From Rikenella microfusus DSM 15922 (GTDB lineage Bacteria; Bacteroidota; Bacteroidia; Bacteroidales; Rikenellaceae), in assembly GCF_000427365.1 (NCBI RefSeq), contig NZ_KE386488.1, forward strand, positions 1,054,001 through 1,118,000: a stretch of DNA of 64,000 nucleotides, written 5' to 3'. The translations under genes and the position numbers were made by a program. A model generated the notes under the pieces. It had not been told where the DNA came from and ran no database searches. It was given only the letters and a program-made list of their open reading frames with translations. Of this stretch, positions 8,345 through 17,313 are shown piece after piece. The number at the start of each line of letters is the position of its first letter. The first letter of the stretch is position 1.

Positions 8345-8655
8345 CCTGATGAAACGAGTTATATGATTATTCCCGCAAGTTGCCCCCGGCGCAAAACCGA
8401 CGGGCTTTCACCGCCTCGTCCGCCGGGTATTGATCCGGCATGACTGTCTCCGCTATGCGCTACCGAATCCCGAACAGGCACTCCCGCATCTGCCGCCCCG
8501 GCCTGTATCCAAAGGCAATCAACCGGAACAGCGGCGCAATTTAATCCTGCGTTTCTTTGTTACAGGGCCATAGACTGCGGCCCGCGCGACCTAAAGATCG
8601 CAAATTATTGCCCTGCCTGTTAAATCGTACGATTTTATATAAAGGTCTCTGGATG

Positions 8656-8728
8656 TCAGGCCGGAGCCATCCCCGGCGTAGGCCTGCAACTGCGCGGTGC
8701 TTGTTGCGGCCCCGCTGGCTCCGGCCAT
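8656..8728. repeat. Palindrome-ended repeat (TCAGGCCGGAGCCA family), copy 2
   Basis: TCAGGCCGGAGCCA at 8656-8669 faces TGGCTCCGGCC at 8716-8726, with GGCCTGCAACTGCG in between. Both the ends and this internal segment are shared with 50729-50796. Confidence 0.8.
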
Positions 8729-8763
8729 CCTATTTAATCGTACGGTTAAAATACCTCATTTAT

Positions 8764-8833
8764 CGGCTTTGCGCCCACCCCCCGAAGCCGCAAAGCGGCT
8801 TGGGCGCGAAAGCCGGCGATTCTGAAGAATCGC
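8764..8833 (+). repeat. Repeat (GCGCCCACCCC / GCTTGGGCGC family), copy 1
   Basis: The block GCTTTGCGCCCACC, then CGGCTTGGGCGCGAAAGCCGGCGATTCT, is found in inverted orientation at 50602-50676. A related GCGCCCACCCC...CGCTTGGGCGC block occurs inside the element at 32242-32385. Confidence 0.75.
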
Positions 8834-8841
8834 ATTAATAA

Positions 8842-9262
8842 AAATCGTAGGCTTAAATAAATACTTTTTCCGGCTTCTTACAATTGATGTTGAAGTCGAG
8901 CAGAGATTGCTGGCCCGGGAATGTGCGATTTTCCGGGCCGACGTGAGTCGGGAACGGGGAATCGCATTCCCGGCAACTTCTTTGCTTACTTTTGGTCGCG
9001 CAACCGACGCAGCAGCCGAGAGCCGTCGGGGTTGGCTTCGCCTTCCTCCTCGCCGTTCGGCAGTGCTTAAGCCGGCTTGCACTGCTCTCACCGGCAGCGT
9101 CGGGTGCACGAATGGCCGAGGCGCCAGGAGGAAACCGCAAGTAAAAAAGTAAGTGCCCGCCGGCATGAGGCGTCCGGCACAGCCGAAGCCCTGCGGCATA
9201 AGCGGACAGAAAAGAACAAACGCCCGTCGGCGAAAGACATGACTATTAAACCTAAGTTTAAA
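8842..9262 (-). repeat. Long copy of the AAACCGTAGGTTTAAA MITE with an internal insertion
   Basis: The left end AAATCGTAGGCTTAAA (8842-8857) and the right end near 9246-9261 correspond to the terminal repeats of 861-1103, with more divergence. The shared interior is in inverse orientation (CTGGCCCGGGAATGTGCGA, GGGGAATCGCATTCCCGG). Compared with the short copy it carries about 175 bp extra, including an inverted copy of the GGTTGCCGTTCCGGC family at about 9001-9140. Confidence 0.75.
9001..9140 (-). repeat. Inverted copy of the GGTTGCCGTTCCGGC repeat nested in a MITE
   Basis: The reverse complement of this stretch contains CGGTTTCCTCCTGGCGCCTCGG and TCGGCTGCTGCGTCGG in the order seen at 2704-2815. 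It splits sequence that is contiguous in the element at 861-1103. Confidence 0.6.
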
Positions 9263-9350
9263 TAGGAGGCCTACGCCGGGGGTGGCTCCGGCCACTCTAT
9301 TTAATCGTATGATTTCCCGAACCGTTGCCCATGTTAGCCGGACCTCTATT

Positions 9351-10388
9351 TCAGAATACCGGAGTGAACTGGCGGAGGAAGCGCAGGTCGTTTTCGAAAT
9401 AGAGGCGCAAGTCCTTGACCCCGTATTTCAGCATCGCGATCCGTTCGACTCCCATACCGAACGCGAAACCCGTATATTTGCGGCTGTCGATTCCGCATGC
9501 CTCCAGCACATTGGGGTCCACCATTCCGGCGCCCATGATTTCGAGCCACCCCGTATATTTACAAACCGGACACCCTTTGCCTCCGCACAGGTTGCACGAT
9601 ACGTCCACTTCCGTAGAAGGCTCTGTGAACGGGAAATACGAAGGCCGCATCCGGATTTCCGATTTCTCGCCGAACATCTCTTTCGCGAAATAGAGAATGG
9701 TCTGCTTGAGGTCGGCGAAAGAAACGTTGTCGTCGATATACAGCCCCTCGGCCTGGTGGAAGATGCAGTGCGCACGGTAGGAAATCGCTTCGTTACGGAA
9801 TACGCGGCCCGGGCAGATCACCCGGATCGGAGGTTTCTGGGTCTGCATCACCCGCACTTGAATCGACGACGTATGGGTCCGTAACAGGATATCGGGGTCT
9901 TTTTCTATGAAGAATGTATCCTGCATATCCCGGGCGGGGTGTTCCGGCGGGAAGTTCAGGGCGGTGAACACGTGCCAGTCGTCTTCGATCTCGGGGCCTT
10001 CGGCGGGTACGAAACCGATACGCTGGAAAATGTCCAGAATCTGGTTGCGCACCAACGAGATCGGATGACGGGTCCCCACTTTGTCGGCTCCGGCAGGACG
10101 GGTCATGTCCAAGGCCAGCGAAGAGGCGTCCACCGAAGCGAATGCCAGCTCTTCGAGCTTCGCTTTCAGTTCGTTGACTTTATCTATCGCCGCTGTCTTG
10201 AGACGGTTCATCGCCTGACCCAACGATTTTTTCTGATCGGACGGGGCGGCTTTGAATTCTTCGAACAAGGCCGTAACGGTCCCTTTCTTTCCCAAAAGCC
10301 GAATACGGAATTCCTCTACTTCGGCGAGGGTCTTCGGCGCAAAAGATTCCACTTCGGCCAGCAATGCTTCTATCTTCTGTATCATCAT
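9351..10388 (-). CDS. pheS: Phenylalanine-tRNA ligase alpha subunit
   Basis: Catalytic alpha chain of the alpha2-beta2 phenylalanyl-tRNA synthetase (class II). The 345-residue length is normal. The N-terminal coiled-coil (residues about 1-85) is followed by a class II core with the motif 2 region (GRVFRNEAISYRAHCIFHQAEGLYID) and a motif 3 region (GMGVERIAMLKYGVKDLRLY) near the C-terminus. A CNLCGGKGCPVCK insertion with four cysteines around residue 270 may bind zinc, as seen in some bacterial PheS. The start is one of two tandem ATGs. pheT is not adjacent, so the subunits are encoded separately. Confidence 0.96.
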   Translation of the reverse strand: MMIQKIEALLAEVESFAPKTLAEVEEFRIRLLGKKGTVTALFEEFKAAPSDQKKSLGQAMNRLKTAAIDKVNELKAKLEELAFASVDASSLALDMTRPAGADKVGTRHPISLVRNQILDIFQRIGFVPAEGPEIEDDWHVFTALNFPPEHPARDMQDTFFIEKDPDILLRTHTSSIQVRVMQTQKPPIRVICPGRVFRNEAISYRAHCIFHQAEGLYIDDNVSFADLKQTILYFAKEMFGEKSEIRMRPSYFPFTEPSTEVDVSCNLCGGKGCPVCKYTGWLEIMGAGMVDPNVLEACGIDSRKYTGFAFGMGVERIAMLKYGVKDLRLYFENDLRFLRQFTPVF

Positions 10389-10718
10389 CGTATATTAAAT
10401 CCTTCGTTTATTCGCACTGTTTAGGTTTGAGGCGACTGTTCTCTTTGTGAACAAAGAGAACCAGAAAAACTTTTTGAGATGCTAGTGCATCTCCTGAGCC
10501 TGTCGGATGACTTATCCTTTGACGATTTGTTTTGTAAGGACAGGGGGCTGTTTCTGTATTTGCATGAATGCCCCCTGTCCTTACAAAACAAAAAACACAG
10601 TGCAAAGGGGCATCGACAAACTGAGGCGCTGCAAACCTGCTCGAAAGTTTCTTTGGTTCTTTCTTTTCAAAGAAAGAACAGTGGACTCTACCCGCAATGT
10701 ACGGATAAACGAACGGAA
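10389..10718. other. Gene-free stretch between the cyclophilin gene and pheS
   Basis: About 330 bp, mostly occupied by one large inverted-repeat element (10435-10682). Short plus-strand frames across it are judged spurious because they read through both arms of the inverted repeat. Confidence 0.8.
10435..10682. repeat. Giant imperfect hairpin element with a 23-bp perfect centre
   Basis: The centre is a perfect 23-bp inverted repeat (10526-10548 with 10570-10592) around a 21-nt loop. The flanks are also inverted copies of each other: ACTGTTCTCTTTG at 10435 mirrors ACTGTTCTTTCTTTG from 10682 inwards, and matching GAGAACCAGAAAAACTTT / AAGAACCAAAGAAACTTT, CTGTCGGATG / TTGTCGATG and CCTTTG segments follow. 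Each arm starts with its own small hairpin (10438-10461; 10656-10679). Related half elements are at 25301-25468 and 13861-13915. Confidence 0.85.
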
Positions 10719-11483
10719 TTATTTATCGCGTTTGCGGTCTTTGACCGTTTTGATTTTCACATTTTTGATATAGACATCCTCCCCTTTGGGCCGGTCCTGC
10801 GAATCCGTCGGAAGTTTCGAAATTTTCATTACCGTTCCCATGCCCGACACCACTTCGCCGAAAATCGTGTAGCTGCCATCCAGATGAGGTGCTCCGCCCA
10901 CCGTGCGGTACACCTTTTCGCGTTCGGCCGTAATCTGTGCCCCCTCCGGATCCGCCGCCCGTTCCGCGATCTTGTTCCGGGCCGCCGTCAGCGTACTGTC
11001 GTTCTGCACCCGGCCCGTCACGATATAGAACTGCGAACTCGACGACTGCCGCGACGGATTCGCCTCGTCGCCCTCACGCGCCGCAGCCACCGCCCCCCGC
11101 TTATGGTAATAACGCGGCACGATCTCCGCGTCGAGCTTATAGCCCGCATCCGCATTGCCGTACACCTTCACCTGCGAAGCCTCGACGCTCTCCGGATCGC
11201 CCGCCTGGATCATGAAATCGCGGATCACGCGGTGGAACAGCACATTGTCGTAGAAGCCGCGTTCCGCCAGTTTGACGAAATTATCCCTGTGCTTCGGCGT
11301 ATCGTTGAAAAGCCGGAAACGGATACTCCCTTCCGAAGTTTTCATCGCCACCTCGTAATGAGCCCCCTGCCCCGCAACGAGCGTCTTCTTTTTGGCCGTC
11401 CCGGGCAAAGCCAGCAAACAACAAGATACCGCAGCAAGCAAACAGCGGATTTTTTGTCCTAATTTCACGTTTTGTTCTACCAT
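10719..11483 (-). CDS. Exported cyclophilin-type peptidyl-prolyl isomerase
   Basis: Catalyses cis-trans isomerisation of Xaa-Pro bonds, here most likely in the periplasm. The protein begins with a signal-like segment (KIRCLLAAVSCCLLALPGTA). The cyclophilin domain spans about residues 40-225 with hallmarks FHRVIRDFMIQAGDP and SSSQFYIVTG, and FGEVVSGMGTVMKIS near the end. An insertion of about 40 residues between these (RQSSSSQ..ITAEREKVYRTVGG) is common in Bacteroidetes members. The C-terminus is basic (KTVKDRKRDK). ATG 11483 is preferred; GTG 11489 just upstream is possible. It is divergent from the patatin gene, 62 bp apart. Confidence 0.93.
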   Translation of the reverse strand: MVEQNVKLGQKIRCLLAAVSCCLLALPGTAKKKTLVAGQGAHYEVAMKTSEGSIRFRLFNDTPKHRDNFVKLAERGFYDNVLFHRVIRDFMIQAGDPESVEASQVKVYGNADAGYKLDAEIVPRYYHKRGAVAAAREGDEANPSRQSSSSQFYIVTGRVQNDSTLTAARNKIAERAADPEGAQITAEREKVYRTVGGAPHLDGSYTIFGEVVSGMGTVMKISKLPTDSQDRPKGEDVYIKNVKIKTVKDRKRDK

Positions 11484-11545
11484 CGGCACGGAATATGATT
11501 TTTAAAAAGCAAATTTATTAAATTTCGGGCAAAATGCAGGCAACC

Positions 11546-13837
11546 ATGAAGCGAATTCTCACACTTATGCTGATTCTTCTGCTGGCCGGCGGCGCACGGG
11601 GGCAGCGTGTGGGCGTCGTCTTCAGCGGCGGCGGGGCCAAGGGCCTCTACCACGTCGGTATTCTCAAGGCACTGGAAGAAAACAACATACCGATCGACTA
11701 CGTCTCCGGAGCCTCGATGGGTGCCATCGTGGCGGGCATGTATGCGGCCGGATACTCGCCCGACGAAATGATCCGGTTCTTCATCACGGATACCGTGCAG
11801 CACTGGCTGTCGGCCAAAAGCTCGGACCTGGACAACAATTACTATTTCAAGAAATTCGAACCGTCCCCGACCATGGTTTCGGTCAAAATCGACCCCAAAG
11901 CGGTCAAATCGTCGGCCATACAGCTCCCGACCAACATCGTCTCGCCCTACCAGCTCGACCTGGCCTTCGTGCGGATGCTTTTTCCGGCTTCGGCCGCCGC
12001 GGGAAACGACTTCGACAGCCTGATGGTGCCTTTCCGCTGCAACGCTTCGGACGTTTACAACAAAGAGACGGTCGTATTCGACCGCGGAAGCCTGCCGTTC
12101 GCCATCCGGGCCTCGATGACGATCCCGCTGGTTTTCAAGCCCCTCACGCAGGATACCGTCGTGTTGTTCGACGGCGGCCTGTACGACAATTTCCCCTGGC
12201 AGCCGCTCGACACCGCGTTCCGTCCCGACATCCTGATCGGAGGCATCTGCGCATCGAACTACGAAAACCCTTCGGCCGACAACATCGTACAGCAAGTCAG
12301 CGTAATGGCCACCAGCAAAACGGACTACGAACTGCCGGACAGCCTCGACGTGGAAATCCGGCGCAGATTCAAGGAAGTCGGGGTGCTGGACTACGACAAG
12401 GCCAGCTATATCATCGCCCGGGGATACGAAGACGCCATGCGGCAGATGCCCCTTATCAGGGAGCGCATCGCCCGGCGCGTCTCCGACGACGAGATAACGG
12501 CCAAACGGGAAGCCTTCAAAAAGAAGATCGAACCGCTGGTCTTCGAACAGATCGACGTCGAAGGGCTGACCCCGAAGCAGACGGCATACGTTTACCGCCA
12601 GCTGGGACTCAAGCCGAGGCAGTTGTTCGACATGGAATATTTCGAACGGAAATATATGCAGGTATTGGCCGGGGGAGTATTCACCGGCGAATTTCCGGAG
12701 GTGACCTACAACCCGGAGACGGGCTTTTTCCGCCTGAAACTGACCATGCACACCCAGGCGAGCATGCAATTCTCGCTGGGCGGCAACATTTCGTCCACCG
12801 CGCTGAACCAGGGCTACGCGGCGCTCAGCTACCGCACCGTAGGGCGCAACGTATCGACCTATGCGGTGCAGGGCTTTTTCGGAACGTTCTACAATTCGGT
12901 AAAGGTCGGCGGGCGCCACGACATCTATACGAATTTTCCGTTCTATGTCGATTACAGCTACACGTACGACAACTACGACTACCAGGCCAACCACATGAAC
13001 CGGTATTACCGGGGCAAGGACTGGCGTTACCGGACCCGGAACGAAAACACGCTGACCTCTTCGATCGCGATCCCGGTGCTGGAAAACGCCGCGTTCCGCG
13101 GCCGCCTGACGCTGGGAGTGACGGACGATTATTATTTCCGAAGCCAGTTCACCTCGGCCGACAAGCCGGACCGCAGCAGTTTCACGTATGCCAGCCTGTC
13201 GGCCGAAGTACAGAAACAATCCCTGAACTATACGCTTTACCCGAACCTGGGAACGGAGCATATCCTTCAGGTGCGGTTCACGGAAGGGTTGGAAAGTTAT
13301 TACCCGGGAACGCTGGCCGGGGCTTCGCCTATGTTCAGGACACGGAACCGGAACTGGTTCGAAGTACGGTACCGGTACGAGCGGTACCTGCCTGTTTCGA
13401 AGTGGTTCACATTCGGTTTCCTGGGAGAGGCGACGGTGACGAACCATCCGGATTTCGACAATCCGTTAGCGACGGCGATGTCGTTGCCGGCCTTTCAGCC
13501 GATCCCGCTGATGCGGACGATGTTCATGCCGGAATTCCGGTCGCGGTCGTATGCCGCGGCGGGCGTGATCCCGGTGTTCAACATCATCAATAATTTCTAC
13601 CTGAAATCGTACGCCTACGCGTTCGTCCCGCAGGAGGTGGTCTACGATCACGGCTGGCAGGGGGACATCTGGAACCGGCTGCGCAGACGCACGCAGTTCG
13701 TATTCGGGGGATCGCTGGTCTACCAGACGTTCATCGGGCCGGCATCGCTGACGCTCAACAAGTTCAGTTCAGGCAGATCGGACTGGCAGGTAGTCTTCAA
13801 TTTCGGCTACACGCTCTTCTCTTCCCGCCGGTTCTAA
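11546..13837 (+). CDS. Patatin-like phospholipase with POTRA and outer-membrane beta-barrel
   Basis: A 763-residue secreted protein of the PlpD/patatin-BamA type. A signal peptide (MKRILTLMLILLLAGGARG) is followed by a patatin domain with the oxyanion loop GGGAKG (28-33), nucleophile elbow GASMG with Ser57, and catalytic Asp209 in FDGG, so the Ser-Asp dyad is intact. A POTRA-like segment (IDVEGLTPKQTAYVYRQLGL) begins near residue 335, and the last about 360 residues form repeated aromatic beta-strands ending in a terminal Phe (LFSSRRF), typical of Omp85-type barrels. By analogy it would sit in the outer membrane and hydrolyse phospholipids. ATG 11546 is chosen over 11534 because the signal peptide begins there. 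Confidence 0.9.
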   Translation: MKRILTLMLILLLAGGARGQRVGVVFSGGGAKGLYHVGILKALEENNIPIDYVSGASMGAIVAGMYAAGYSPDEMIRFFITDTVQHWLSAKSSDLDNNYYFKKFEPSPTMVSVKIDPKAVKSSAIQLPTNIVSPYQLDLAFVRMLFPASAAAGNDFDSLMVPFRCNASDVYNKETVVFDRGSLPFAIRASMTIPLVFKPLTQDTVVLFDGGLYDNFPWQPLDTAFRPDILIGGICASNYENPSADNIVQQVSVMATSKTDYELPDSLDVEIRRRFKEVGVLDYDKASYIIARGYEDAMRQMPLIRERIARRVSDDEITAKREAFKKKIEPLVFEQIDVEGLTPKQTAYVYRQLGLKPRQLFDMEYFERKYMQVLAGGVFTGEFPEVTYNPETGFFRLKLTMHTQASMQFSLGGNISSTALNQGYAALSYRTVGRNVSTYAVQGFFGTFYNSVKVGGRHDIYTNFPFYVDYSYTYDNYDYQANHMNRYYRGKDWRYRTRNENTLTSSIAIPVLENAAFRGRLTLGVTDDYYFRSQFTSADKPDRSSFTYASLSAEVQKQSLNYTLYPNLGTEHILQVRFTEGLESYYPGTLAGASPMFRTRNRNWFEVRYRYERYLPVSKWFTFGFLGEATVTNHPDFDNPLATAMSLPAFQPIPLMRTMFMPEFRSRSYAAAGVIPVFNIINNFYLKSYAYAFVPQEVVYDHGWQGDIWNRLRRRTQFVFGGSLVYQTFIGPASLTLNKFSSGRSDWQVVFNFGYTLFSSRRF

Positions 13838-13860
13838 CGTAACCGTTCGTTTCTCGCTAC

Positions 13861-13915
13861 CCGCACCGCGCTGCCGCTTTTTGTAAAAAGCGGCTACCTC
13901 CTCGACACCCGTGCG
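13861..13915. repeat. Half copy of the giant-hairpin repeat family
   Basis: ACCCGCACCG..CTGCCGCTTTTTGTAAAAAGCGGC resembles ACCCGCACCGAACTGTCGCTTTTCTTCAGAAAAGC at 25290-25325, the left arm of the element there. It sits just after the patatin stop. Confidence 0.5.
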
Positions 13916-13944
13916 GAGTCAACCGCACGAGGCCGGAAACATGA

Positions 13945-13976
13945 CCGGCGGCATACCATTCACGGTATGCCGCCGG
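13945..13976. terminator. Bidirectional hairpin between convergent genes
   Basis: CCGGCGGCATACC pairs perfectly with GGTATGCCGCCGG (13 bp, 6-nt loop) between the convergent patatin and DUF4838 genes. It has no T run, so efficiency as a terminator is uncertain. Confidence 0.55.
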
Positions 13977-14069
13977 CCAACCGACGAATTTACCTTTCAC
14001 TCAGCTCAAGGCTGTTATACTCGGCGAAAACCCCAGCGAGGCCGCCGCAGCAGGCATTCCCTTCCGAAT

Positions 14070-16322
14070 CTATTCCACGACGATTTCGTCCATAAAGGCG
14101 AACGCCTTGCCTCCCGCCCCCAGATGCCACGGCGGACACGTCCCCACTCCGTCCGTTACCACCTTGACATAACGGGCCTTACGCCCCACCGCACTCGAAA
14201 ACGCGCGGGAACCTACCGCCACGGCCCGATTCACCTCCGGCTGCGCCTCCATGCCCGTCTGCACATAATCTTTTCCGTCCGCCGAGACATAGAACGTAAC
14301 CTGTTTCGGGAAGAAAATCCAGTCCGTAAGCGCCTGGAAATAGGTCGCCGTCACCCGTGCGATCTCCTGTTCCGAACCGAGGTCCACAACCGCTTCGAAA
14401 CGCGGCACGTCCCAGCCCAGCCACTGGATCTTGTAATCGTTGCTGCCGCGGATGCCGTTCGTCAGAATCTTGTCCGCATCCCGTCCGTACTTCGGGTGAG
14501 GCGCCGGGGAGAGCGTCACCGGCTTCTCGAAGCTCAGGTTGCCCTCCTGCCGCACGACCGAGATTCGGCTCATCATCTCCAGATACTCGTCCGGCGTAGT
14601 GTGCCATTCCGACAGCCGGGTAACCCCCTCCTCTTTGCACAGGGCTACGAAATCCTCCAGTTTTTTCGTGTACTCCGGATTGGTTTTCCACGTCCCGTCC
14701 TCAGCCTTCACATAGATACCGTGCGGCCCGTAGGGGTCGAGCTTCGTCTGCTCCAGCTCCGCGTAGCGCAGCGGCTGGCGGGCGATCCGCACCCGCTTCA
14801 GATACTCCGGCCGGTCTGCGACCGCAGCCTCGGCACGGTCGAAACACGCTTCGTAAACCGCCAGATTTTCGGGCGAGAGGTAACTGTCCGCCCCGTCTGT
14901 CGGAGCGCCGAAAATCGAAAGCGGTTTCCCGCTCCGAATCAGGTTATCGGTAATCCGGTCGATGTATTCCTTGATATGGCCTCCCGCAGGACCGTAATAA
15001 CCGTCCAGAAAATCGTTCATCAGCGAGTCGGCATCGGCCGCCGGATTCCACATCAGTTTGGAGACCAGATAGGCACGCAGGTCGGCGAACTCGCCGCCTA
15101 CCTCGCGGTTCCCCTGTTCGAACATCGCCACCACATGGTTATCCACGAAATAACGGATATTCGGCTGCAAAGTGTGGAAATTCGGGAACGGACTGACCAG
15201 GTTTTTGAACTGGATCACATAGTCCCAGACCAGGATATTGTCCGTCAGAGCGGCCCACTCCTCCATGTCGCGGCGGAACGAGGCGCTGGTCGAATCCGTG
15301 GCGATCGGCTGGCTGCGGTTGCACTCGATGTTGCAGAACATGATATTGACATTTTCCAGCGGCCGGGTCACCTTCGGCGCAGCACGGGTATATTGGTAGG
15401 CCAGCGTCGAGATCACCTTGTCGGGGAACCGTTCGGCTACTTGATTGACGAAACGGATCACGGAACCGGTCGCCGAACCCTCGATCGAATCGACCTCGGC
15501 GCACAGCGGACACTGGCAGTAGCCGAAGTTATCGTTCGTGCTGACCGACCAGTAACGGGCCTCCGGTTTTTCGGCCATCGCTGCGGCCAGGTTGTCGCAC
15601 ACGATTTCCAGCACCGCCGGATTCGACAGACAGGGCTGCGTCGCGGCCCGGCTGCCGCCCACCAGCGCGAAGTATTCCGGATGGGTACCGAAATATTCGT
15701 CGGCCGGAAGCAACTGGCCGAAACTGTGGCACCAGAAACCCCAGTCGGGTTTTCCGCCCGTCGTGTCGTGACTCAGTTTGTGCCAGTCGATGTAGCCCTG
15801 GTCGTTCGTACCGCGGTAATGGACGTCCCGGAAAACGATGACCGGTACCTGACGGTCGTAGATGCGTCCCGGCAGGGCCACCTCTTCCCGTTGCGGAATC
15901 ACCTCCGCTTCGGCCGAATATTTCCGGCAGCCGAGGTAATTTTCCAACAGGGTGTACATGCCGTTCAGCGTTCCGCGGGAGGTGTTTCCCGTCACATGAA
16001 GCGCCGGGCCGTCGGTGTAAATCACGAAACCGTCCGCGCCGAGCGTCTCCGTTTCGAACGTATCCCCGGCTGTCCGGTTCGTCGGGCCGAAAACGATTTC
16101 GCGGGGCACGGCCGCCTCGGCATCGGTCACCACCGGCAAATCGGCCTGCGAAATACGAAGGAAATAAGTTCGGAAACGTTCTGCCGCCAGCCGCGTGAGG
16201 CTGTCGGCGTCGGAAGCCACCACGATGCGGTAGTCGCTGCGGCCGCGGTCGGCCAGGCGGATCGTGCCGCCGCACGAACAGAGCAGCAATGCTGCCCCCA
16301 ACAGGACGGAAAAGGTTTTCAT
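14070..16322 (-). CDS. Secreted DUF4838-type glycosidase-like lipoprotein
   Basis: A 750-residue protein recognised as the DUF4838 architecture. It has a lipoprotein-like signal (MKTFSVLLGAALLLCSCGG); an N-terminal domain resembling the non-catalytic GH20/GH67 N-domain (residues about 30-140, with LTRLAAERFRTYFLRIS and GTLNGMYTLLENYLGCRKY); a TIM-barrel-like middle with YWSVSTNDNFGYCQCPLC and NVNIMFCNIECNRSQP; and a C-terminal discoidin-like (F5/8 type C) domain from about 610 (ILTNGIRGSNDYKIQWLGW..FEAVVDLGSEQEI). Enzymatic activity of this family is not established as far as I know; context suggests glycan processing at the cell surface. The start at 16322 is chosen because the signal begins there, 15 codons into the longest frame. 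Confidence 0.8.
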   Translation of the reverse strand: MKTFSVLLGAALLLCSCGGTIRLADRGRSDYRIVVASDADSLTRLAAERFRTYFLRISQADLPVVTDAEAAVPREIVFGPTNRTAGDTFETETLGADGFVIYTDGPALHVTGNTSRGTLNGMYTLLENYLGCRKYSAEAEVIPQREEVALPGRIYDRQVPVIVFRDVHYRGTNDQGYIDWHKLSHDTTGGKPDWGFWCHSFGQLLPADEYFGTHPEYFALVGGSRAATQPCLSNPAVLEIVCDNLAAAMAEKPEARYWSVSTNDNFGYCQCPLCAEVDSIEGSATGSVIRFVNQVAERFPDKVISTLAYQYTRAAPKVTRPLENVNIMFCNIECNRSQPIATDSTSASFRRDMEEWAALTDNILVWDYVIQFKNLVSPFPNFHTLQPNIRYFVDNHVVAMFEQGNREVGGEFADLRAYLVSKLMWNPAADADSLMNDFLDGYYGPAGGHIKEYIDRITDNLIRSGKPLSIFGAPTDGADSYLSPENLAVYEACFDRAEAAVADRPEYLKRVRIARQPLRYAELEQTKLDPYGPHGIYVKAEDGTWKTNPEYTKKLEDFVALCKEEGVTRLSEWHTTPDEYLEMMSRISVVRQEGNLSFEKPVTLSPAPHPKYGRDADKILTNGIRGSNDYKIQWLGWDVPRFEAVVDLGSEQEIARVTATYFQALTDWIFFPKQVTFYVSADGKDYVQTGMEAQPEVNRAVAVGSRAFSSAVGRKARYVKVVTDGVGTCPPWHLGAGGKAFAFMDEIVVE

Positions 16323-16595
16323 CGGTTCGGGTCGGTTTAGGTTAATTATTCGGGTAAGCGTATCCATACGCCGGGGTCAATATATGCGGTTTTATCCAAT
16401 CGGGGATAACGGTAGAAGAAGCCCCCTTTCGCGCCGCGCCGAAAGGTGACCGGCCGTCGGGAGGGGATGCGGGCCATCATTCGGGGCGAAGTCCGATTAC
16501 CCGCTGCGCCGGTTATTCCATAAAGCCGGATTTATCAAGCGGCGTAAAGCCGCAGAAAACGGACCGCCGGCTGTCTCTCCGCCGGCCGCGCTTTT

Positions 16596-17186
16596 TTACA
16601 AAGCCGACAGGAATTCGATCAGTTTCGCCGTGGCCCGTCCCCGGTGGCTGATGCTGTTTTTCAGTTCCAGCGGCATTTCGGCGAACGTTTCGGCATAGCC
16701 GTCCGGACGGAACACCGGATCGTAGCCGAACCCCTCCGCTCCGCTGCGTTCCTCGGTGATTTCGCCGTTCACGATCCCTTCGAAAAGATACTCCCTGCCC
16801 TCCAGGATCAGCGCGATGACCGTTCGGAACCGTGCCCGGCGGTTCGCCGCGCCCCGGAGGCGTTCCAGCAGCAGCGCCATGTTGTCCGCCGACGAATGTC
16901 CCTCTCCCGCGCCGTTCACCGCCGCGTAACGCGCCGAATAAACGCCCGGTTCGCCGTCCAGTGCCTCCACCTCCAGCCCCGTATCGTCCGCGAAACAATT
17001 CAAACCTGTCTTTTCATAGATATAACGCGCCTTTTGCAACGCATTTCCCTCCAGCGTGGGGCGGTCTTCCGGAATATCCTCCGTAATGCCGTGGTCGGCC
17101 GGCGTCGAAAGTTCGGCGCGGCTGCCGATCAGTGCCTGTATCTCTTTCAGCTTATTGCGGTTGCCCGTGGCGAAAACGATTTTCAT
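16596..17186 (-). CDS. rdgB: Non-canonical purine NTP pyrophosphatase (RdgB/HAM1)
   Basis: Hydrolyses ITP, dITP and XTP to monophosphates and keeps deaminated purines out of nucleic acids. The 196-residue protein starts with the family signature (MKIVFATGNRNKLKEI) and contains FADDTGLEVEALDGEPGVYSARYA and GFGYDPVF..ETFAEM, and SHRGRA near the C-terminus, all standard active-site blocks. The longer open frame extends 98 codons upstream, but the family start at ATG 17186 is clear. It is divergent from the sulfatase gene with 127 bp between the start codons. Confidence 0.96.
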   Translation of the reverse strand: MKIVFATGNRNKLKEIQALIGSRAELSTPADHGITEDIPEDRPTLEGNALQKARYIYEKTGLNCFADDTGLEVEALDGEPGVYSARYAAVNGAGEGHSSADNMALLLERLRGAANRRARFRTVIALILEGREYLFEGIVNGEITEERSGAEGFGYDPVFRPDGYAETFAEMPLELKNSISHRGRATAKLIEFLSAL

Positions 17187-17313
17187 ATGCTCTCGGTATG
17201 GATTTCGGACAAAGTTAGTGAAAAAGAGACGCGATCGTCGCCAAAACGCCCCCGACCGTCCCGATGTTCTCACAAATTCGTTATCTTGCGGATTAAAAAC
17301 AATCCGGATCTTC

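Larger units (their letters stand above)
8345..9350. other. Gene-free stretch, a chain of repeat elements
   Basis: About 1 kb between the pheS 3' end and the start of the sensor kinase gene. From about 8555 on it is a chain of repeat elements, many joined at short palindromes such as AAATCGTACGATTT (8625-8640) and AATCGTACGGTTAAAA (near 8735). The minus-strand frame of 179 codons here (8756-9295) runs through three different repeats and is not treated as a gene. Confidence 0.75.

Noticed and set aside
8756-9295. A 179-codon minus-strand frame that could be a hypothetical protein
   Set aside because: It spans three different repeat elements, and related copies of those repeats elsewhere do not keep the frame intact.
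13911-16340. An 809-codon open frame on the plus strand opposite the DUF4838 gene
   Set aside because: It is antisense to a protein with a clear signal peptide and domains; its translation is Arg/His-rich with no domain signal. Long antisense frames are common here because of the high-GC third codon positions.
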